Shown here: piece after piece, positions 54,660-64,000 of the stretch
Numbering within the stretch: the first letter of the stretch is position 1
Layout: the number at the start of each line of letters is the position of its first letter
DNA from: Pomphorhynchus laevis
Lineage: Eukaryota; Acanthocephala; Palaeacanthocephala; Echinorhynchida; Pomphorhynchidae
Reading direction: 5' to 3'
Length of the DNA stretch: 64,000 nucleotides
Assembly (NCBI GenBank): GCA_012934845.2
Contig: WNNJ02001273.1
Span: 343,212 to 407,211 of the forward strand
The notes under the pieces: model-generated
Told to the model about the DNA's origin: nothing
What the model saw: only the letters and a program-made list of their open reading frames with translations
The model's database searches: none
Position numbers and translations under genes: made by a program

Positions 54660-56140
54660 TAACAAATATCTGAGAAACAGCCATTGTTGTCCAGATTTTC
54701 AAACATGGGGACAGAAATAGTGCAGGTAATTATCGTGCAATAAGTCTTACTACTGTGGTCTGCAAAGTCCTTAAGCGGACATTAAACAGACATTTTTATG
54801 CTCATATGAATTAACTGGGAATACTAAAGAGGTCACCATGGATTTGTTATGGTCGCTCATGCCTCACGAACTTATTATGCTCTCGTGGAGATTGGGTTGA
54901 GCATGTTGCTGAAGGCTATTGTGTTGACGCAGTATTTCAAGACTTCAGTCGAGCGTATGATAGGGTTCCGCATCGGCTGTTGCAAGCTGTTCTTGAGAAT
55001 TGCAATGTTGATTTGATAATTCTTTACTGGATCAGAGATTTTCATCACATGAGATCATTTAGAGTTTAAATTGTCAGTGTCTGTCTTCTTCTCGTACTTT
55101 TACTACCGGATTTACTTAGGGATCTGTTCTAGGCCCATTGTTATTTAATATATTTGTCAATTAGCTATTGCACTCGCTAAAAAGTTGTAAGATTCTTGCA
55201 TTTGCCCATGACATAAAAATGTGGAAGGTGATTAAGGATCTCGAAGATTGTGAAGTTTTTCAGGACATGTTGAACTTTGCTCATTGTTGGTCCTTAACAA
55301 CATGAATTAGTTTAAATACAAAAAATGTGCTTATATGAGGTTAGGTCGTAGCAACGCGTGCCGTAAATACTATCTCGGTGATAAGGTCATTACGAATATT
55401 GCTACCACCAAAGATCTTGCTATAATGGTGCAGAAGAGTGTTATAATGGTGCAGAAGTGTGTTATAATGGTGCAGAAGTGTGCTATATTGAAAGTGTGTT
55501 ATATAATAAAGAACTGTTTTAGAAAATTAACTCCATCTTGTGCTTTGTATTTTTACAATGAGCTGGTGAGCCCGGTGATTGAATATGTTTCTCCGGCGGT
55601 CTGTCTTGTACGCGTAAATAAATTGACGATTTGGAGACCATATGTGCGACATCTTTCCTAGCATTCTCGATTAAGCAGTTTGGGTTTAGTATCTATACGT
55701 GAGAGGTTGATAATGTATGATCACCAGGCTATGCATCGTATCACTTATCAATTGAGGCGTATCCTTCGGATTGTATAGTGTTTAATAAGAGAATGTGAAG
55801 TAGAGGACATTCCAAAAAATTTGTAGTTTTAAGTCACGGGAAATGACCATCTCATTTCCGACTTTCACATCGAGCGATCAGCGCGTGGAATCGTCTTCCT
55901 GATATCATCGTGGACATATCCGATGCTGTATCATTCAAAGTACAGCTTATGCGTTGGATGATGTGCGAACGTACTCCTTTGCTGGTGAACTACCTGTTAA
56001 TTGTTTCTGCGACGAAGATTACTGATGTATATTTTTATCGTATATTTGTTTGTTTTTTTGTTTTGATTTTTTTCTGTTGTAGTTATCTGTGAGCGGTCAA
56101 AACAGCCATCTGGCTATAGACCTGAAGTATAAATAATAAT
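54660..56140 (+). mobile_element. APE-type LINE, RT to 3' end (decayed)
   Basis: It begins VVQIFKHGDRNSAGNYRAIS and continues with LTNLLCSRGDWVEHVAEGY, CVDAVFQDFSRAYDRVPHRL (motif A), AFAHDIKMWKVIKDL (FADD changed to FAHD) and MRLGRSNACRKYYLGD (thumb). It ends ISAWNRLPDIIVDISDAVSF near 55,930, with an A-rich tail at ~56130. Stops and the altered catalytic Asp show it is dead. Similar RTs are, from memory, frequent in flatworms and nematodes. It carries a triple 21-bp repeat (55420-55482). Confidence 0.75.
55420..55482 (+). repeat. Three 21-bp in-frame tandem repeats
   Basis: (C/T)TATAATGGTGCAGAAG(A/T)GTG occurs three times head to tail, adding the heptad IMVQK(S/C)V without shifting the LINE frame. 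It replaces the DLGVxxxxxF part of the thumb, so it arose after the copy lost function. Confidence 0.85.
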
Positions 56141-56299
56141 GACATATATAAGAATTCGACATATATAACGAATATATGTTATATGTATTATTACAATTTT
56201 CACTAGTTTTCATCGTATGAGTATTTATTAATCTAACTATTTGAGTTTGATTCACCATATCTAGTGCAGTGTAATCAAAAATATGTAATTCCCCGATTT

Positions 56300-56580
56300 G
56301 ATGAAAGCAGTTGTCATTTTTCGAACTCCGCCAAGGCCGGTCTATAGCCCGGCTGAAAAAGGAGGAGTGTTGGTGTCAGGAATGGAATCCAACTGTAAAA
56401 ATACCGCTCCAAACCCTTAACATGATGTGTCAATCAAAATGCAAACTAGCCTTGGTCATTTCACGAAATCGACACGCGGAGATTCCGCTTGGTCACTGTA
56501 AAGAAGTCAAAGAAAGAGCGAAAAGTACAAAGAAGAGCTTCTAAACATCTTACGAAAAGCGCTGCGGAGATGTGGATTAC
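56300..56580 (+). other. Unplaced, GC-richer transposon-like stretch
   Basis: The 77-codon frame (56311-56544) starts FFELRQGRSIARLKKEECWC. Neither the protein nor the DNA matched a family I know. Its position between LINE remains and the repeat at 56.6 kb suggests transposon 3' sequence. Confidence 0.3.
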
Positions 56581-56601
56581 GAAAAACACTGGGCTAAATT
56601 C

Positions 56602-56885
56602 CACTGGGCTAAATTCCTTCCGATGATTCAGATTAAGGGTAGTTCTGTTTTTCGAGCTTTAAACACTGTTTAGCGTGTGTTAAGGTGCCTATGGATGATT
56701 ATTAAAGCCATGATACTGATTTTCTCTGATTAAAGTCACGGTACTGATAATTTCCTCCAATTTAGACACTGAGCTAAATTCCTTCCGATGATTCAGATTA
56801 AGGGTAGTTCTGTTTTTCGAGCTTCAAACACTGTTTAAGCGTGTGTTACGGTGCCTATGGATGATTATTAAAGTCACAGTACTGA
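56602..56885 (+). repeat. Tandem duplication, 164-bp step
   Basis: GAGCTAAATTCCTTCCGATG through GCCTATGGATGATTATTAAAG appears from ~56602 and again from ~56766. The second unit ends with ACTGATGAGCTCC, the hammerhead candidate; the first has ACTGATTTTCTC there. The two differ by a few bases. Confidence 0.8.
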
Positions 56886-56922
56886 TGAGCTCCGTTAGAG
56901 CGAAATCGATCCCAGTTGTGAG
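56873..56922 (+). ncRNA. Hammerhead ribozyme candidate 2
   Basis: CTGATGA is followed by a perfect stem II (GCTC-CGTTA-GAGC) and GAAA. ATC-GAT then forms a 3-bp loopless stem III ending in the cleavage triplet AUC. TCACA upstream can pair with TGTGA downstream as stem I, but an unpaired 3x5 segment lies next to the core, which is weaker than usual. A loopless stem III is the form known from PLE-type hammerheads that work as dimers. The match of core plus stem II is very unlikely by chance. Confidence 0.65.
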
Positions 56923-57848
56923 AAGGCGTGGGATGGGCGAAAGTTATTGCTGTCCAAATCCGATTCGGATCCGAAAAAAGTGACGAAGCGAGCGAGTGTG
57001 CTCCTTCCAGCACCACACTTGACGAGTGTACTCCAGGAATGAGTACATAAGGAACGAACAAATTCGGGATAAACTAATGAAATTATTTGGGGCAGTGGTT
57101 ATAGGTCAATATGATTTTCACGAGCTTCTCAGCTGAATTAACCAACAAGATAAAAATAGAAATATTTTCACGCACGAAATGGATGTGGTTGTCGGTAAAT
57201 CTCAAAAGATGTTAGACGACAGTGTCGTCTAATAATGTTTCGTTGAAAAAAATGTATTTTTTACTTTTATGGTTATTGTATGATTAATACAATAATCTTG
57301 AAATATTCGTTACTCGTGTAGGATTCGTCAATCCTATAAAATGTATCTTCATATATATTTTATATCCGATCTAATGTAAAATGTTATATTTTGTTTTATT
57401 TAATAAATTGAAACAATTTTTTAAATATAAAAACGATATTATCTAATATACTTTTGATATTTTTAACACCTTTCCAGCAATTAAACCACATTGCATATTA
57501 CATCGAAACGTAACTTATTTTAATATATCTCAATCAATATTCTTATAAATTATAACAACACGTATCTTAATTAGTAATTTGAAATATGTCTTAAAGAAAA
57601 TAGATAACGAGATAATTTCAGTCGAGTCCAACTTTAAAATAATATTCCGAATATTTTTTTAAAAGTTTTAAAAAATATCAACGTTTTACAAAATATGTTT
57701 TTATTGAAATTTTTTACAGAAAAAGACAAAAGAGAATTCATTTAATAATAAACACATTATTTAATAACCTCAAACTTAATTTTCTTATAAAAATCGGGAT
57801 AACAATTTCATGTGTTTACTAGATTACTGGATTCTTCTTGATTATTGA
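56923..57848. other. Spacer, no gene recognised
   Basis: GC-richer to ~57060, then AT-rich. A palindrome TTAGACGACAGTGTCGTCTAA lies at ~57211-57231. No gene is seen. Confidence 0.5.
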
Positions 57849-58016
57849 TTAAGAGCACACTACACACAATGCGTGAATAATCCCCGGTATTATTAGTAGC
57901 AGGCAGAAAATAATGTTAACCCCAACACGGGAAGTGCATCCTTTTTCGTGAAGGAATACTGCTAGTGGAGGCAGTATAAAACATAATAATATCAGGAGAC
58001 ATCTATACAGCACCAT
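57849..58016 (-). CDS. Pmp3/UPF0057-like small membrane protein
   Basis: A 55-aa ORF on the minus strand: LLILLCFILPPLAVFL, then HEKGCTSRVGVN, then IIFCLLLIIPGIIHALCVVC. It holds both family motifs and two helices. About 60% of residues match the 46.8-kb protein over the full length, with the same start MVLY and end CS. A TTTTCAG stands 16 bases upstream of the ATG (minus strand), a strong acceptor in nematode style, so a 5' exon or trans-splice is likely. The opposite orientation and 11-kb gap to its relative argue against a simple tandem duplication. Probable plasma-membrane location; role in ion or stress balance by family only. Confidence 0.85.
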   Translation of the reverse strand: MVLYRCLLILLCFILPPLAVFLHEKGCTSRVGVNIIFCLLLIIPGIIHALCVVCS

Positions 58017-59645
58017 TTCGCTGTTGCAAAATCTGAAAACACATTTTATATTTCACTGAAATAACACACCTGAAAGTTATTAAGCCTTCCTAAAGCTTAA
58101 TAAAGCTTCATGCAATAGCTTACTAAAGTTATTAGTAAGCTATTGCATGATGTTTTTATTGATTTTTAATATATTATTAAAGGAAAATCTATTTAAAATA
58201 TAAATTGTAAAATTTTAAGTTAAGATATTGACATGTTTTATTATATTTAAATGATTATCAATATTAATAGATAATTTACAAATAATTTGTTATTGAAAAT
58301 AATATTTTATTTGTAATAAATTAAAAATAATTGATAAATCTTTATATATTTAAATTGAAATATATTGTTTATAATCTTATTATTTGAATAATTTATCATC
58401 TTAAATATCTGAATAATTTGATTCGTTGAAATAATTATACTATAATTAATATACTTATAATTATATTATAATAAATATAATCATAATTTTTTTTATTCTC
58501 GATTGAAATTTAAGTACAATTTGGGTGAAAATGCACTTAATTAAATGCACTAATTATGTAAATGTATTATATATTATGTATTATATGTAATATATGTTGT
58601 AACAGCAATGTTGTAATTTAGTTTTTATACATAAGTGAAAAAGTTTAACACTTAGTAACGATTTAAACTTACCGTTATATAAACAACAATATTTTGTTCA
58701 ATTAAATAAATTTATTTTAAAGGATTGGATGTATTCATGTAAACAAATGACGAGGCAATGAGCACACTGATGCTCGTTTCCACTCAGCTACACCTTTTAA
58801 GCAAGTTAAATGTACAACTATAAATTAATATAGTATATTATATTAATATATTATATAGATAATATATTCCTTAACTCTTCAATAATTAATAGTTTAATTA
58901 TTTAATTTTTGAATATCATACAATCATAGACATCTTAGTCACGGCATCATACACCCTTACCAGATGCAGGCCAATTATATATCGTGCATACAACAAATAT
59001 TCTTTTGAATCCTTTTTAAATTATAAAAGAATTTAAATAATGTAAATGCATTATATCAAATGTATTATATTATATATTATATGTTATTAATTATGTTATA
59101 TAATTTGTAATAAGTTGATTATTTTGAAAAATTAAAATTTTAAATACTAAATTATTCTGTGAAATGCAAGGATGGTACACTGCTCTGTGCTTCAATCCTA
59201 AATATGTGTATCCAAATTAGTGTACGAATATCGTCACGAACCAGTTGTTATACGATCTAAACACCACCATCATCCCGCGTCGATGTTAGTACTCAGTGGA
59301 TTACCAGGGCACAGGCACTAACGTTTAACTTTTATACCAACGAATTTACCTCTTGATTTTTTACCTTTTGATTTGTGCGAACAAAATCAACTTGAGCGGC
59401 TTAACGCCAAATTTCTTGTTGATTTAGTAGTAAAAATTTGGACATAAACTGTGAGACAACTATTGCTACAGTGGTTTCCAAAAATAATAATTCAAACTAT
59501 AGTTTAAATGTGTTCTTCAAGCAGAAAGAATCCTTTATTGCAAATAAGATTAACAAATAAGAATTCTTTATTGCAACTCAAGAATTCTTTATTGAATCAA
59601 GAAGATAAAGTTATTTAAAAGGTGATCAACTTTTTTCTTGTTTAT
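58017..59645. other. AT-rich stretch, no gene recognised
   Basis: A perfect hairpin, CATGCAATAGCTTACTA with its complement around AAGTTAT, lies at 58113-58153. Plain AT-rich DNA follows. Slightly richer sequence at 59220-59460 gave no readable protein. Confidence 0.5.
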
Positions 59646-60230
59646 TACCTTAAACAAGACAGCCCTCTGTTAAATGATGTTGGTTGGCCCGTTGTAAGTT
59701 TAGACTGAGTCAACTAAACTAGATGGATGCACTGAAGAAACAACGTTAAAAATCATGGCTTAACACAAGTTGCATGTACTCAACCAGATTTTAAAAATAC
59801 GTAAGTACTGAAGATTTTAATTTTAGATCTTTTTAATGTAACAGAAAAGATTGTTAAGTTTGTGATGTTATAAATAATAATTGCATTGTAAGTAATACGA
59901 CAAACAAATGTTTTTCATTAAATATTAATAATAATTGTAACTGCAATACCGCAGGTGTAGTGTATATATTCTAAAATAAGAATATATTCTATTTTTAGTT
60001 TATATATTCCTAAAATAAGTTATTAGCCGTAACCGTTATTAAGACGAAAAATTTGTAAAAATTTGTAATTATAATAAAGAATTGAAATCAAATGTAACGA
60101 TGATATTAGAACATTGTAAAAACAGAATGCGATTGCAAAAGTCTTAATTTTGATAAAATAAATGAACATAGATGTATTCATAATCTAGAATTAATTGATC
60201 CTAAAATCATAAACTGTTACCGCCTTTATC
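59646..60230 (+). mobile_element. Internally deleted Naiad-like PLE
   Basis: The first part matches the complement of 43935-44235 (TTAGACTGAGTCAACTAAAC, then AATACGACAAACAAATG and CTGCAATACCGCAGGTGTAG). The second part, from ~60055, matches the complement of 42990-43135. Most of the GIY-YIG domain and linker between them is missing. The copy is dead, and came before the local duplication because both duplicates share the deletion. Confidence 0.8.
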
Positions 60231-60833
60231 ATAATAAAGCAAAAAGACAGTTAAATAATGCTAATAATGTTACCGCGATTGGGTCGGAAAATTTGTAATT
60301 ATAATAAAGAATTGAACTTTAAAAAAAGCAAGCATAACTTGTTCATAAACGCATATTTCTTCATTAGTTCGCCGAACATATAAGCAGTCTTTAGAGTAGT
60401 CTAGCCTGTAGTTATGAATATGTTAATACAATATTTGATTATATATCAAATATTGTAGATACAACATATTGTATTGTAGATTTCCTATTCAAATATTATA
60501 TAATATATAATATTGTTATACATTATAATATTTAATATAATATTATAATATCATAATAATATATATAATATTATAAAATAATATTAAATAATTTTATAAT
60601 ACTTTTTTTATTTTTATAGTTATTATTTCATATTACAAAATGCGTTTATTTTTTACTGAATATCCATTTTTAATGGATTTATTATGCATGCAAAATACAA
60701 CGGCGGAATACATATTTCAATAGTTTCTTTGCTTTATTGCTTAATATCTTTATCAGGTTCTTAGTCGTCGATGGGTTCCTGGTCGATTCTTTTTCGATTT
60801 GATTTCGGTTCAAACATCCCTTTTTTCTCTGCA
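59646..60833 (+). repeat. Direct duplication of 1.19 kb, copy A
   Basis: It matches 62497-63684 at a constant offset of 2851 from 59701 to 60661, with only scattered single-base changes and two one-base length changes that cancel. It comprises an internally deleted PLE (59646-60230), AT-rich DNA, and the 3' end of the secreted-peptide gene at 60761-61036. Confidence 0.92.
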
Positions 60834-61036
60834 CCTTTGTACAGCATTGCTGCTCCAGCGGCCAACAGTGCTCCACCAATAATCATTTTTTTCTTGCTCA
60901 TTTTTTTCTGTTCCGTTGCCGAACTTTTTGATTGACTTTTTTTATTGAACAGCAAGCCACGTGGTCCTCTAATAACTAAGCAGTCAACTGTTATCAGAGC
61001 CATAAGTATAAATATCAAAATGTTGAATATCTTCAT
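60761..61036 (-). CDS. Secreted basic peptide, gene A
   Basis: 91 aa from the ATG at 61036; an upstream in-frame extension to 61105 is less likely because the signal peptide would be buried. Residues 1-19 (MKIFNILIFILMALITVDC) are a signal peptide. Then comes a basic Ser/Lys-rich region, then KKKMIIGGALLAAGAAMLYK (~50-70), a Gly/Ala-rich hydrophobic segment, then a charged tail NRKRIDQEPIDD. It shares its layout and the (S/K)K-x-KM-x-x-GGA-x-x-AAGA-x-x-LY core with gene B, 560 bp away and divergent. A TTTATT on the plus strand at ~60733 gives a poly(A) signal. No known family was recognised; a membrane-active peptide or short secreted effector is an inference. Confidence 0.65.
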   Translation of the reverse strand: MKIFNILIFILMALITVDCLVIRGPRGLLFNKKSQSKSSATEQKKMSKKKMIIGGALLAAGAAMLYKGAEKKGMFEPKSNRKRIDQEPIDD

Positions 61037-61596
61037 GGTCTTCCTTAAGATAAGATTCTTTAACTGAACTGCCCAAAAGCTATAATATATTATATTACAA
61101 AGCAATAAGAAGTAACATTAAGGTGCCTATTCAAAGTTGTTTTCGTGATTATTCATAAAGTCAAGAATAAAATTGATGGATGGTATTTCGAAATGAGGAA
61201 ATCGATTGCTATTTACCAATAGCAATCGGTTAATGATTTTCATCATGGTTAGTAGCAACGCATTAGCCGTCAAATATATCTAATGCAAAAACATATGTCA
61301 ATCTGTTCTATTAAAAATAGGGAAAACAAAACTATACCCCAACAAAACTATTTTTGCTACTAATTTGATATACGGAATTACCTCCTGATATATCAACGCA
61401 AGTAACAGATAAGGTTATAGTTTTCTGTGTTACCTCTATCGTACTATACGCAGTAGCCTTTGATCAATAAAATAATGTTTGCTGATGAATTGGATGTTAT
61501 CAGCCTTTTCATTCATATATAGAGTTATATAAGCATTCTGTAAATTGATTTCGAGTTTGTATCAACGAGAAGTTGCTTTATAAAAATTTACTGAAA
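61037..61596. promoter_or_regulatory. Shared divergent promoter region of peptide genes
   Basis: The 560 bp between two head-to-head starts. TATATAAGC at 61527-61535 stands about 62-70 bases upstream of gene B's ATG and fits a TATA box. ATATATTATAT near 61081-61092 could serve gene A on the minus strand. ATTGCTATT...AATAGCAAT (61205-61226) is a perfect inverted repeat that might bind a regulator of both. Confidence 0.4.
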
Positions 61597-61926
61597 ATGA
61601 GATTTACTATATTTCTTTTGGGATTATTAGCCATATCTGTTTTTGCAGAAGAGGTTATTTTCAACTCAATTCGTAACAGTGAAAATCAAAATGAAGATCA
61701 ACAGAAAATTTTACCAATTAGCGATAATAACGATGAAACATCACTAGTTAGAGAAAAGAGATTTCTTTTCAGAAAGAAGAAAGATCCTAATCGACCAAGA
61801 AAGATAAGCAAAACTAAAATGGCTCTTGGAGGAGCCGCCGTTGCAGCGGGTGCAACCTACCTTTACAACACTGCGAAGAAACCATCGAGAAAAAGGCTTC
61901 AAGCAAAACAAAGAGGTTATTACTGA
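61597..61926 (+). CDS. Secreted basic peptide precursor, gene B
   Basis: 109 aa from the ATG at 61597; a TTG eight codons earlier is ignored. Residues 1-17 (MRFTIFLLGLLAISVFA) are a signal peptide. Residues ~18-55 form an acidic, Asn/Gln/Glu-rich propiece. REKR at ~57-60 is a dibasic, furin-type site. After it come a very basic FLFRKKKDPNRPRK, the conserved KTKMALGGAAVAAGATYLY and a Lys/Arg-rich tail. Acidic propiece plus cationic mature part is the plan of many antimicrobial-peptide precursors, but no such family was recognised, so this is inference. TATA box at ~61527; AATAAA at 62088. Paralog of gene A. Confidence 0.7.
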   Translation: MRFTIFLLGLLAISVFAEEVIFNSIRNSENQNEDQQKILPISDNNDETSLVREKRFLFRKKKDPNRPRKISKTKMALGGAAVAAGATYLYNTAKKPSRKRLQAKQRGYY

Positions 61927-62496
61927 CTATCGGATAATTTTCGATATAATCAGTCACCGAAATTGCTCACAAAATGGACATTCATGTCCTCGCTTTGTAG
62001 CCCAATAGTATCATTTGTTTTATTACAAATACTATAACAACTTAACACAATATTTTATTATTAGTTTCTTTTGTATTTCTTTTTTAAAATAAAACTTAAA
62101 CATCCGTGATGCGGTATAAAAAAATTTCGTTGAAAAAAGTAAAACTGTGAGACAATTAAATTCTGTAAAGTTTAACAATTAAATTTACAAAAAGTAAAAT
62201 TTAAATTTTAACATTTAAATTTACAAAACTTAAAATTTAAAATTTAAATAAGACTCACATAGTCCTTATTCGTTTAATAAATGTGTATATTATTTGGATA
62301 ATTAAAGGCAAAGTCCAGTCGAATTAAAATTCGTCCTAATATTTCCGCAACTGTTTGCATCTTTAGGATTTTCTAAAGTTATAATTTAAAGCTCAATGTC
62401 AATAGTTCAAAATTTTTGTGAGCGTTCATGTTTGAACGTTCATTCCGAGAGTTCAATTTTGGGTAGATCTTTCCAGATATTGTTCTAGCTTGCAAC
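61927..62496. other. Spacer, gene B 3' region
   Basis: AATAAA (62088-62093) lies 160 bases after the gene B stop. Then there is AT-rich DNA with repeated AAATTTACAAAA words at 62180-62240. A PLE 5' leader match (GTAGATCTTTCC, CTTGCAACCGCC) begins at ~62463, extending duplication copy B outward. Confidence 0.5.
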
Positions 62497-63684
62497 CGCC
62501 TTAAACAAGACAGCCCTCTGTTAAATGCTTTTGGTTGGCCCGTTGTAAGTTTAGACTGAGTCAACTAAACTAGATGGAGGCACTGAAGAAACAACGTTAA
62601 AAATCATGGCTTAACACAAGTTGCATGTACTCAACCAGATTTAAAAATACGTAAGTACTGAAGATTTTAATTTTAGATCTTTTTAATGTAACAGAAAAGA
62701 TTGTTAAGTTTGTGATGTTATAAATAATAATTGCATTGTAAGTAATACGACAAACAAATGTTTTTTTATTAAATATTAATAATAATTGTAACTGCAATAC
62801 CGCAGGTGTAGTGTATATATTCTAAAATAAGAATATATTCTATTTTTAGTTTATATATTCCTAAAATAAGTTATTAGCCGTAACCGTTATTAAGACGAAA
62901 AATTTGTAAAAATTTGTAATTATAATAAAGAATTGAAATCAAATGTAACGATGATATTAGAACATTGTAAAAACAGAATGCGATTGCAAAAGTCTTAATT
63001 TTGATAAAATAAATGAACATAGATGTATTCATAATCTAGAATTAATTGATCCTAAAATCATAAACTGTTACCGCCTTTATCATAATAAAGCAAAAAGACA
63101 GTTAAATAATGCTAATAATGTTACCGCGATTGGGTCGGAAAATTTGTAATTATAATAAAGAATTAAACTTTAAAAAAAGCAAGCATAACTTGTTCATAAA
63201 CGCATATTTCTTCATTAGTTCGCCGAACATATAAGCAGTCTTTAGAGTAGTCTAGCCTGTAGTTATGAATATGTTAATACAATATTTGATTATATATCAA
63301 ATATTGTAGATACAACATATTGTATTGTAGATTTCCTATTCAAATATTATATAATATATAATATTGTTATACATTATAATATTTAATATAATATTATAAT
63401 ATCATAATAATATATATAATATTATAAAATAATATTAAATAATTTTATAATACTTTTTTTATTTTTATAGTTATTATTTCATATTACAAAATGCGTTTAT
63501 TTTTTACTGAATATCCATTTTTAATGGATTTATTATGCATGCAAAATACAACGGCGGAATACATATTTCAATAGTTTCTTTGCTTTATTGCTTAATATCT
63601 TTATCAGGTTCTTAGTCGTCGATGGGTTCCTGGTCGATTCTTTTTCGATTTGTTTTCGGTTCAAACATCCATTTTTCTCTGCAC
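62497..63684 (+). repeat. Direct duplication of 1.19 kb, copy B
   Basis: Near-identical to 59646-60833. It starts upstream of copy A's visible match, since a further ~35 bases of PLE leader are present here. It ends in TTCTCTGCACCTC, where copy A continues into gene A. Confidence 0.92.
63605..63684 (-). pseudogene. Copied 3' end of secreted-peptide gene A
   Basis: The minus strand holds the gene A tail (EKxxMFEPKTNRKRIDQEPIDD-like codons, stop at 63612) with one changed codon. The frame is lost upstream, where the sequence becomes unrelated. There is no start, signal peptide or GGA core, so it is not a gene. Confidence 0.75.
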
Positions 63685-63724
63685 CTCTATATATTAGAAA
63701 CATTATAGAAACTTAATGCAACTA

Positions 63725-63803
63725 CAATTTGATTTATCAAAATATTAAATGCTTCTATTAATTCAATTGTATCCATATATTTATATTTACATTATGGTTT
63801 AAT
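63725..63803 (-). mobile_element. PLE RT scrap
   Basis: It aligns with 42045-42130 of the Naiad-like PLE (TTGATTTATCAAAATATT, TCTATTAATTCAATT, ATCCATATATTTATATTTAC) with a few changes. It is a short dead piece between the duplication and a hAT scrap. Confidence 0.7.
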
Positions 63804-63809
63804 TAAACC

Positions 63810-63957
63810 AAATGGAAATATGGATATGCTTCCAAGATTGTGATACAGCACTAAATGTTATCATCCCATTCATGACAAGTTACTTATGCGAGTCTGGATT
63901 TAGTGCTCCTTTGTCCCTCTCTTTTAAGAGAAAAAATATAAAGCAGAGTATCAAAAT
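63810..63957 (+). mobile_element. hAT transposase C-terminal scrap
   Basis: The frame reads WICFQDCDTALNVIIPFMTS then YLCESGFSAPLSLSFKRKN. This is the hATC block (LLPF-x-T-TYLCE-x-GFSA) of ZBED5/SCAND3-type hAT transposases, with YLCE intact. It differs from the 13.9-kb copy, where the block reads FGSTYVNN, so it is another family or a better-kept relative. Only ~48 codons remain. Confidence 0.75.
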
Positions 63958-63978
63958 ATAATAAAGCAATATATAAAG

Positions 63979-64000
63979 CATATATATATATATATATATA
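63979..64000. repeat. (TA)n microsatellite at window end
   Basis: The last 22 bases are TA dinucleotides. The array continues past the window edge or ends there; this cannot be told. Confidence 0.8.

Noticed and set aside
1-64000. CRISPR array, operon or bacterial origin
   Set aside because: The tandem repeats found (150, 164, 275 bp; 21 bp) have no spacer pattern. LINEs, PLEs, hAT sequence and splice-like sites show eukaryotic DNA.
1-64000. LTR retrovirus-like or capsid-bearing elements
   Set aside because: No gag, aspartic protease, integrase, capsid or long terminal repeat pair was recognised. All RT sequences fit LINEs or PLEs.

Overview
The window looks like accessory, repeat-packed DNA from a very AT-rich invertebrate (A+T near 70% by eye, not counted). 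Bacterial signals are absent: no operons, ribosome-binding sites, rRNA or tRNA were seen. LINEs, Penelope-like elements (PLEs), a hAT transposon, foldback repeats and satellites take up much of it. Three small Pmp3/UPF0057-type membrane-protein genes, one with a TTTTCAG-like splice acceptor, and short secreted-peptide genes would fit a nematode, but this is a guess.

Layout. 1-5 kb: AT-rich DNA with foldback repeats. 5.3 kb: the first Pmp3-like exon. 5.9-9.3 kb: one intact-looking LINE (1,013 aa) with a CXC-type zinc domain, a reverse transcriptase (RT) and a restriction-like endonuclease, between matching target-site duplications. 9.3-17.2 kb: a nest of older elements, namely two more pieces of that LINE family, a minus-strand copy of a second RLE-type LINE, an APE-type LINE tail and a decayed hAT. 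17.6-18.7 kb: a LINE RT scrap, a strong hammerhead ribozyme candidate on the minus strand, and an intact Myb/SANT-like gene. 20.3-28.9 kb: a 1,835-bp inverted duplication (no net length difference) around 275-bp tandem repeats and PLE/LINE scraps. 29-40 kb: mostly gene-free AT-rich DNA with an APE-LINE scrap and a 150-bp satellite.

40.7-46 kb: a PLE cluster. A minus-strand Naiad-like PLE has its GIY-YIG nuclease ahead of the RT; two canonical PLE 3' ends in opposite orientation flank it, as do copies of a small repeat predicted to fold into a pseudoknot. 46.8 kb: the second Pmp3-like gene. 47.7-48.2 kb: a large inverted repeat with hammerhead-like cores. 48.5-51.4 kb: a decayed second-family RLE LINE, followed by an unidentified GC-richer open stretch and a calmodulin-derived fragment. 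53-56.1 kb: APE-type LINE remains. 56.9 kb: a second hammerhead candidate. 57.9 kb: the third Pmp3-like gene. 59.6-63.7 kb: two divergent secreted basic peptide genes inside and beside a recent 1.19-kb direct duplication that copied the 3' end of one of them.

Likely working host genes: the three Pmp3-like genes, the Myb/SANT-like gene and the two secreted-peptide genes. The best candidates for new biology are the secreted-peptide pair, the pseudoknot repeat family, the hammerhead candidates and the N-terminal-nuclease PLE.
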